Source: JAEHDI01 sp035455185 | Lineage (GTDB): Bacteria > Acidobacteriota > Terriglobia > Bryobacterales > Bryobacteraceae | Assembly (NCBI GenBank): GCA_035455185.1 | Contig: DATIFQ010000312.1 | Span: forward strand, 1 to 19,987 | Direction of reading: 5' to 3' | DNA length: 19,987 nt | Shown: positions 15,001 to 19,987 of the stretch, in pieces | Layout: the number at the start of each line of letters is the position of its first letter | Numbering within the stretch: position 1 is the first letter of the stretch | Position numbers and translations under genes: made by a program | Notes under the pieces: model-generated | What the model saw: only the letters and a program-made list of their open reading frames with translations | What the model was told of the DNA's origin: nothing | Databases searched by the model: none

Positions 15001-16221
15001 ATGAGGCCTCAGCCGATTCTTGTTCTTTTATGGTTCGCGATTTCTTGCTCCGCGCAGTTCACAAACCCGGGCTGGCTTCACCTTTCATCCGCCCGCGGGG
15101 AAATCGACGCACCGAACGCCGGTGGGCAGCAGACGTCGGCGACAGTGTTCGACATCGACAAGGACGGCGTGAACGACTTTGTCATTACCGAGCGGACGGC
15201 CGCGCCGTCGGTCATCGGGTATCTCCGGACGAAGTCCGGCTGGCGCCGATTCGTCATCGAACCGGAGTTGGTGAAGCTGGAGGCGGGTTCGACGTTTGGA
15301 GATGTGGACGGCGACGGCGACCTCGATTTCCTCTCCGGCAACGACTACTCCGGAAACGGGGTCTGGTGGTGGGCGAACCCACACCCGAACTTCGCACCTG
15401 ACGCTCCGTGGACACGTCACCCGATCAAGACCTCCGGACCGAGGAAGCATCACGACCTGATGTTCGCGGACGTCGACGGCGACGGGAAGAACGAGCTGGT
15501 GTTTTGGAATCAGGGTGGCAACAGGCTCGTCCTGGCTCGGGTTCCAGCGAGCCCGAGGGCCTACGCCGGCGAGTGGCCGATGGCGGAGATCTTCACGTAC
15601 GCGAGCGACAGCGAACAGCAACAACGAGCGGCCTCACCGCCATTCAAGGGGATCAACGAGCATGAAGGACTGGCGCTGGCGGACATCGACGGTGACGGAC
15701 GGCCCGACATCGTGGGCGGCGCTCTCTGGTTCAAGCATCTTGGTGGAGACCGCTTCCGTGCCAACGAGATCGACGGCGGCTATCACTTCTCGCGCTCGGG
15801 GGCGGGACAACTGAAGGAAGGCGGACGGCCGGAAGTCGTTCTGGTGGTCGGCGACGGCGTCGGTCCGCTCGTGATGTACGAATGGGTCAAGGGAACGTGG
15901 AAGCCGAACGTGCTGATCGACGAGATTGACAACGGCCACAGCCTGGCCGTGACGGACTTCGACCGTGACGGGCATCTCGATATCTTCTGTGCCGAGATGA
16001 GATTAAACGGTGGCAATTCGGATTCGAAGGTCTACATCCTGCTTGGCGACGGCAAGGGCGGGTTCAGGCAGACCGTGGTCGCAACCGGCTTCGACAACCA
16101 CGAATCGAAGCTGGCGGACCTGGATGGAGACGGCGCACCCGACATTCTTGGCAAGCCATACAACCACGGGGCTCCCCGCCTCGACATCTGGCTGAACCGG
16201 CTCGCGGTTACCCGTCAGTGA
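15001..16221 (+). CDS. Secreted FG-GAP/VCBS-repeat beta-propeller protein
   Basis: The 406-residue protein starts with a signal peptide (MRPQPILVLLWFAISCSAQ). It contains six calcium-loop motifs of the D-x-D-x-DG-x-x-(D/E) type: DIDKDGVND (51), DVDGDGDLD (101), DVDGDGKNE (157), DIDGDGRPD (228), DFDRDGHLD (319) and DLDGDGAPD (373). Their irregular spacing of 50-91 residues fits blades of an integrin-like FG-GAP propeller. Such exported proteins are abundant in Acidobacteriota and Planctomycetota and may bind glycans or other proteins; no catalytic motif is seen. The gene is head to head with the rhamnosidase gene (40-base gap) and its tail overlaps the second URO-D gene by 7 bases. The ATG at 15001 is the only start that preserves the signal peptide. 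Confidence 0.88.
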   Translation: MRPQPILVLLWFAISCSAQFTNPGWLHLSSARGEIDAPNAGGQQTSATVFDIDKDGVNDFVITERTAAPSVIGYLRTKSGWRRFVIEPELVKLEAGSTFGDVDGDGDLDFLSGNDYSGNGVWWWANPHPNFAPDAPWTRHPIKTSGPRKHHDLMFADVDGDGKNELVFWNQGGNRLVLARVPASPRAYAGEWPMAEIFTYASDSEQQQRAASPPFKGINEHEGLALADIDGDGRPDIVGGALWFKHLGGDRFRANEIDGGYHFSRSGAGQLKEGGRPEVVLVVGDGVGPLVMYEWVKGTWKPNVLIDEIDNGHSLAVTDFDRDGHLDIFCAEMRLNGGNSDSKVYILLGDGKGGFRQTVVATGFDNHESKLADLDGDGAPDILGKPYNHGAPRLDIWLNRLAVTRQ

Positions 16222-17216
16222 CTGCGGGCGAATTCCGCGAGTGCACGCATGTTGGCGAGCGGGGTGTCCCGGACAACCTCGCAGCCGGCAGCGACGATAT
16301 AGCGCGGGCCAGCCTGCCGGTGACATTCCATGAGCGCCGCGAAGACCGCTTCGGGCGTTGCGTCCCGCAATACGCGGACCGGGTCGAGATTGCCGAGCAA
16401 CACCTGGTTTGGGCCCATCTTCTCCCGTGCCTCCGCCAAGGGAACCTGCGAGTCGATGTCGACGATGTCGCAGCCAAGTTTCGCCATCCCGGTGAGCATG
16501 CGCCGCGTGTTTCCGCACACGTGCAGCCGCACGCGAGCTCCGGCGGCATGCAGTCCGTCAGCGAGCCGTTTCTGGTACGGCCAGACGAATTCCTCGTAGA
16601 TTCGCGGGCCCACCAGCGAGGATGCTGGATCTCCGATACCGATGACGTCCGCCCCCGCCTCCACTTGCGCGCGGCCGAATCGGACTGCGAGCTCGACAAC
16701 GAACTCGAATAGGTTGGTGACGAAGGCACGGTCGTCAAAGAAGTCGAGCATCAGGGTATTGATTCCGCGCAGATCAGCGCTCGCGCCGCACGGCCCTTCG
16801 ACCCATCCTTCGACGATCTTCTCGCTGCCCGCGCGCTCTTTCATCAATAACAAGCCGAGCAGCCGGTCATTCATCGCGCCGCCGCAGGGTTCGGGCATCT
16901 TGAGATCCTTGAGGGCGCTTTTCTCCGCAAGACGGGCGCGGCTTTCATCCATCGCGTAGGGCTGATCGTCGAAGTATTGGACGCTGGCGCCGCAGTCGGG
17001 AGCCTCACGAGTCTCGGTAATGCCCGACACGTGGTCAAATCCGAACTCCTCGGCCGTCCGGATCTGCGCCTCGGCCATGATTCGGTGGTCGAGGGCGTAA
17101 CGGCCGTACTTCTCGCCGATTCGGTCGGCCGCGAACATCATGGTGATGGGCATCAATGGAAGGTGATCGACTGGACGTCCGTCGAGCATCGCGAGGACAC
17201 GTTCGCGGCTGGTCAT
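16215..17216 (-). CDS. URO-D family corrinoid-type methyltransferase-like protein
   Basis: The 333-residue cytoplasmic protein is a URO-D barrel of the MtaA/CmuA-like branch: MTSRERVLAMLDGRPVDHLP at the start, WVEGPCGASADLRG, DVIGIGDPASSLVGPRIYEE, then RLHVCGNT and YIVAAGCEVVRDTP. His232-x-Cys234 plus Cys312 match the zinc-binding set used by corrinoid-dependent methyltransferases to activate a thiol such as coenzyme M in methanogens. In bacteria the methyl acceptor may differ. It is distinct from the URO-D protein at 10817-11911, which has His at the third position. It begins 18 bases after the PHP gene stop on the same strand, so it is probably the last gene of the DUF2911-PHP-URO-D unit. 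No corrinoid protein gene is seen nearby. Confidence 0.87.
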   Translation of the reverse strand: MTSRERVLAMLDGRPVDHLPLMPITMMFAADRIGEKYGRYALDHRIMAEAQIRTAEEFGFDHVSGITETREAPDCGASVQYFDDQPYAMDESRARLAEKSALKDLKMPEPCGGAMNDRLLGLLLMKERAGSEKIVEGWVEGPCGASADLRGINTLMLDFFDDRAFVTNLFEFVVELAVRFGRAQVEAGADVIGIGDPASSLVGPRIYEEFVWPYQKRLADGLHAAGARVRLHVCGNTRRMLTGMAKLGCDIVDIDSQVPLAEAREKMGPNQVLLGNLDPVRVLRDATPEAVFAALMECHRQAGPRYIVAAGCEVVRDTPLANMRALAEFARSH

Positions 17217-17234
17217 CGTGAGTTTACCTATGCG

Positions 17235-18317
17235 CTATTTCGAGATTTCCACCCGTAGCAGGACCTTCACCATCAAGTTGCGCTCGGGTGTGATGTGGAA
17301 GTTGCCCACCTCGGTGTCGAGTTCAACCTCGTGCGTCCCCGGCGGAGCGCCCTTTGAAACACTGAGGGCAGTGCCGACAACACCTTCCGGCCGAACCTCG
17401 GCGTCGCCGATCCGCAGCCATGATGGTGCACCGGTCATCCGGATGCGGAACGGGATAGCGGAACGGTTCCGGAGGCGCAAAGCAAGACGGGCACCCGGCT
17501 TCAGCCGCACTTCCGGATTCTCCACTTGGACCGCGCCCTTCCACAACGCCGTCAGGTGCTCTTCTGCGCCCCAGACTTCGTCATTCACCCATGCCGCGGT
17601 CCGCCTTGCCGGTAGTGCGTCCCGAATTCCGGCAAGGTCCGGCGTTCGGACAAAAACGAGAGTCACCGGCCGCTCTCGCGACGTGTAGAACGCGGTCGCC
17701 GGTGCGTGGATGTCGCTATTGGCGAAAATCGCCAGACGATGTTCCTTGGCCCACGGGAATGCCTCCGGGTAGACCGTTGTCTCATTGACGAGTTCAAAGC
17801 CCTGGATGAGACCGCGTTCGTGAAGTGTCGATGCGGGCGGCTCCCACTGCGGAGTTTCCTTCCATCCGGGGTGATTCCAGAAGACGAACGCATCCTGCTT
17901 CCGGGCCACTTCCAGGGCTTCTGCCATTCCAAGGCTGAAGAATGCGTTGAAGTCTGTGACGAACAGCGCGTTGCAGTGGAAATCCTTTTCGGCGATCTCC
18001 ACGGCGGGAACAAGGATCAGACCGAGTTGCTCGGCCAGCGGAAGAGCGATCGCGTGCGGCCGGCTGAGGTCGGGTTTGAGGTCCTTCTCGTGGGGATTGT
18101 AGCCCGCGTGGTCGGTAATCGCGATCGCGTCCAGGCCGTCGCGCCAGGCTTCGACGACGCGGGTGGTGGGCCACACTTCGCCATCCGAGAAGACGGTATG
18201 CGTGTGGAAGTCGCACTTCAGAGTTCGATAGCCGGGGAGATCGGGGACCGGAAGAGCATCACGATGCTGGGCCGCCGCCGGTGCAGCGGCCAGCACGAGC
18301 GCGAGGAGGAAGCGCAT
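17235..18317 (-). CDS. Secreted PHP-domain metal-dependent hydrolase
   Basis: The 360-residue protein has a signal peptide (MRFLLALVLAAAPAAAQ) followed by a PHP-type metal-binding domain: DFHTHTVFSDG (His38, His40, Asp45), ITDH (Asp69, His70), Glu107 in AVEIAEKDFHCNALF, FWNHPGW (His149), and FANSDIHAP (Asp202, His204). All the usual metal-ligand positions appear present. The C-terminal third (about 250-360) is beta-rich and may be an accessory domain. PHP domains hydrolyse phosphoesters, including histidinol phosphate and nucleic acids; exported forms are mostly uncharacterised. The ATG at 18317 is chosen for the signal peptide; a TTG at 18344 would add nine residues and overlap the upstream gene. 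Only four bases separate it from the DUF2911 stop, so translation is probably coupled. Confidence 0.87.
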   Translation of the reverse strand: MRFLLALVLAAAPAAAQHRDALPVPDLPGYRTLKCDFHTHTVFSDGEVWPTTRVVEAWRDGLDAIAITDHAGYNPHEKDLKPDLSRPHAIALPLAEQLGLILVPAVEIAEKDFHCNALFVTDFNAFFSLGMAEALEVARKQDAFVFWNHPGWKETPQWEPPASTLHERGLIQGFELVNETTVYPEAFPWAKEHRLAIFANSDIHAPATAFYTSRERPVTLVFVRTPDLAGIRDALPARRTAAWVNDEVWGAEEHLTALWKGAVQVENPEVRLKPGARLALRLRNRSAIPFRIRMTGAPSWLRIGDAEVRPEGVVGTALSVSKGAPPGTHEVELDTEVGNFHITPERNLMVKVLLRVEISK

Positions 18318-18321
18318 TGGA

Positions 18322-18852
18322 TCAGTGAACCATAATCGGAGCAACAGCGATGGTCTTGTCCCACTTCATCGTGATCGCTCCCTTCCCGTTATTGGTCTTT
18401 GAAATACTGATGGTGAACTGCTCAACTTCAGGCCCTTGACTTACCTCGAGCTTGGTACGGCCCAGGTCTTGTGTTTCCTCGTACTTGTATGCACCCCACT
18501 GCTTGGCAACCTTGTTGAGAATCAGCATCCAGGAGGACTGGTCGGGGAGAGTGAACAGGCTGTAGCTTCCCTTCGGTACGTGAATGGAGCCAACCATCAA
18601 GTCGGCTTCCGTTGTGAGAATGGTCGCCTCGTCGGCGCCAGTCCGCCAGACCTTGCCAAACGGGACAAGTCCCCCAAAAATCTCGCGCCCTTTCTTGTAC
18701 GGCCGGCCGTACTCGATGGAAATTTTCTTGCCTCCGAACACCTCGGTGACCGTTTCATGCGGGCTGACCCGCTTCTGACCCTGGGCCAGGAGAACCGCGC
18801 CCGCGGTCAAACCAACGGCAACGAACGACAGCAGTGTGACGGTTTTGCGCAT
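18322..18852 (-). CDS. DUF2911 family exported protein
   Basis: The 176-residue protein has a signal peptide (MRKTVTLLSFVAVGLTAGAV, cleavage near LLAQ) and the full DUF2911 signature: SPHETVTEVFGGKKISIEYG, RPYKKGREIFGGLVPFGKVW, RTGADEATILTTEADLMVG, VPKGSYSLFTLP, WMLILNKVAKQWG. The family is widespread in Bacteroidota and Acidobacteriota and has no established biochemical role. The gene starts the minus-strand unit that continues into the PHP and URO-D genes. AAGGAG (complement of 18863-18868) lies 10 bases before the ATG, and a -10-like TAGAAT lies 24 bases before it. Confidence 0.92.
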   Translation of the reverse strand: MRKTVTLLSFVAVGLTAGAVLLAQGQKRVSPHETVTEVFGGKKISIEYGRPYKKGREIFGGLVPFGKVWRTGADEATILTTEADLMVGSIHVPKGSYSLFTLPDQSSWMLILNKVAKQWGAYKYEETQDLGRTKLEVSQGPEVEQFTISISKTNNGKGAITMKWDKTIAVAPIMVH

Positions 18853-18876
18853 CGAGAGGAATCTCCTTATGCCGTC

Positions 18877-18882
18877 ATTCTA
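18877..18882 (-). promoter_or_regulatory. Candidate -10 (TAGAAT) for the DUF2911-PHP-URO-D operon
   Basis: On the minus strand TAGAAT ends 24 bases before the DUF2911 start, with the SD AAGGAG between. No convincing -35 hexamer is found at 16-18 bases. The 132-base gap to the divergent TPR gene is the most likely control region for both genes. Confidence 0.35.
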
Positions 18883-18984
18883 TCAAGCGAGGACCGTAGC
18901 TTAGCGAACACGTAATTTTGCGAATCCCGCAGCAACGCACCGCCCGTGTGGCCGCAAGTCAGGCAGAATGGGTATGGGACAACA

Positions 18985-19987
18985 GTGAACCTGCGAACGC
19001 TATCTTTATTAATTGCCGTCATCCTTGCGTATTCCCAAGTGGCTGCTCAGAAGACGGCAGATGAATACGCCGCGCAAGGTCTGAAACTGTTCGAGAACGG
19101 ACGGTACGCCGAGGCACGGAAAGATCTAGAGGCGGCCGTCAAACTAGATCGCACCCAGGTGGAAGCGCTCCTACTCCTTGTCCGCATCCACTTGATCGAG
19201 AAAGACTACGATGGGGCGGTTGAACTCGTGGCTCCACTGGCCCAGTCGCCTGCCGCCGACGCCGAATCGAGAATGCTGCTCGCCTACACGCTGGAAAAGA
19301 GGGGCGACCTTCGCCGCGCGGCTGGGTTGCTTGAGCGAAGCATTGAGATCATCACGTGGGGCGGAGACGCCACCTACGCGGCGGCCGCACGGGCGCGCAT
19401 GAAGCTCGGGGACTATGAGCGGGCTGCGGCACTCTGCGAGCGGGGGATGGAATCCAGCCCGAATTCGGAGCGTCTTCTGCACACCTACGTTAGCCTTCCG
19501 GCGGACATCATCGGAAAGCGGGTTGCCGACCGGCTCGCAAGAGTCCCGGACGAGAAAGGCGGCGTGACAGAACGAATCCTCCTCGGCCGGATTCTCTCGA
19601 AGATCGATGTGAAATCATTTCCTGACGCTCGCGAGAACTCCATGAAGCTGCTGACGGAGGCCGCTACGCGGGAGCCTGAAAACTGCTCCGCCCAGTACAA
19701 CCTCGGACGGCTGGAGCGTCTTGTGGGGCGTACGAAGGAGGCCAAAGGTGCGCTCGAGAAAGCCCTAAGCTTGAATCCGGACGACGACCTGCGAACATTG
19801 ATCCAGACACAGTTGGCGCTCGCGGAACTGGCGTCGGGCGATGATGCTGCCGCTGAGCAGGCGTATCGTTCCGCACTTGACTCGAACCGACGGTCTCTGC
19901 AACCTAGTGCGGACGCCGCCTTGGAGTATGTCCGGTTCCTGAAGCTCCGGTCACGAGACGATGAGGCAAAGAAGCTGCTCAATGAGA
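18985..19987 (+). CDS. Secreted TPR-repeat protein (3' end outside the window)
   Basis: An open frame runs from GTG at 18985 to the window edge, 334 codons without a stop. It begins with a signal peptide (MNLRTLSLLIAVILAYSQVA, cleavage near AAQ). At least five tetratricopeptide-type helix pairs follow, for example QGLKLFENGRYAEARKDL, YTLEKRGDLRRAAGLLE, ARMKLGDYERAAALCERG, YNLGRLERLVGRTKEAKGAL and AELASGDDAAAEQAYRSAL. TPR arrays mediate protein-protein contacts, and exported versions often organise periplasmic assemblies; no enzymatic domain is visible so far. The GTG is the start that gives a signal peptide, and neither nearby ATG (18968, 18974) is in frame. No strong SD is present. Confidence 0.85.
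   Translation, partial: MNLRTLSLLIAVILAYSQVAAQKTADEYAAQGLKLFENGRYAEARKDLEAAVKLDRTQVEALLLLVRIHLIEKDYDGAVELVAPLAQSPAADAESRMLLAYTLEKRGDLRRAAGLLERSIEIITWGGDATYAAAARARMKLGDYERAAALCERGMESSPNSERLLHTYVSLPADIIGKRVADRLARVPDEKGGVTERILLGRILSKIDVKSFPDARENSMKLLTEAATREPENCSAQYNLGRLERLVGRTKEAKGALEKALSLNPDDDLRTLIQTQLALAELASGDDAAAEQAYRSALDSNRRSLQPSADAALEYVRFLKLRSRDDEAKKLLNE

Overview
The window is GC-rich chromosomal DNA from a Gram-negative bacterium, most likely an Acidobacteriota member of the Bryobacterales/Solibacter type. This rests on the gene set and not on a marker gene: Tat-signal Gfo/Idh/MocA and aldo/keto-reductase-like proteins, a DUF2911 protein, secreted FG-GAP and PHP proteins, large secreted glycosidases, and a relic resembling an Oar-type TonB-dependent receptor.

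Layout. Positions 1-410 look like an integration scar: a 3' fragment of a tRNA-Gly(CCC) gene (about 75-121) with no 5' half, followed by a transposase core relic (246-332, minus). A secreted TIM-barrel-like hydrolase (411-2549, minus) comes next. Positions 2550-3635 hold no intact gene, only a probable TonB-receptor relic and one unexplained open frame. A VOC/PhnB-like gene (3636-4070) is followed by a two-gene unit of Tat-exported oxidoreductase-like proteins (4160-6631, plus): an aldo/keto-reductase fold that has lost three of its four catalytic residues, and a Gfo/Idh/MocA dehydrogenase. A long hairpin element (6640-6693) separates this unit from an EamA transporter (6700-7581, minus).

The right half is tightly packed on alternating strands: a GH95-like/GH62 fusion glycosidase (7600-10833, plus), a URO-D-like methyltransferase (10817-11911, minus), a flavin reductase-like protein (11988-12557, plus), a GH78 alpha-L-rhamnosidase (12540-14960, minus), a secreted FG-GAP propeller (15001-16221, plus), a probable DUF2911-PHP-URO-D operon (18852 down to 16215, minus), and the start of a secreted TPR protein (18985 to the edge, plus). 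Three convergent pairs overlap by 7-18 bases and several divergent pairs are 18-76 bases apart.

Biology. The predicted activities (rhamnosidase, GH95-like plus arabinofuranosidase, an orphan barrel hydrolase, exported sugar-type dehydrogenases, an exporter-type permease) suit turnover of complex, probably plant-derived glycans. The two URO-D proteins carry zinc-site residues of corrinoid methyltransferases, so removal of methyl groups from methylated sugars or aromatics is possible but unproven. I see no defence system, CRISPR array, prophage or complete mobile element. The most unusual items are the GH95-like/GH62 fusion with altered GH95 active-site residues, the degenerate exported aldo/keto reductase, the tRNA-Gly attachment scar, and a split between SD-led and apparently leaderless promoters.
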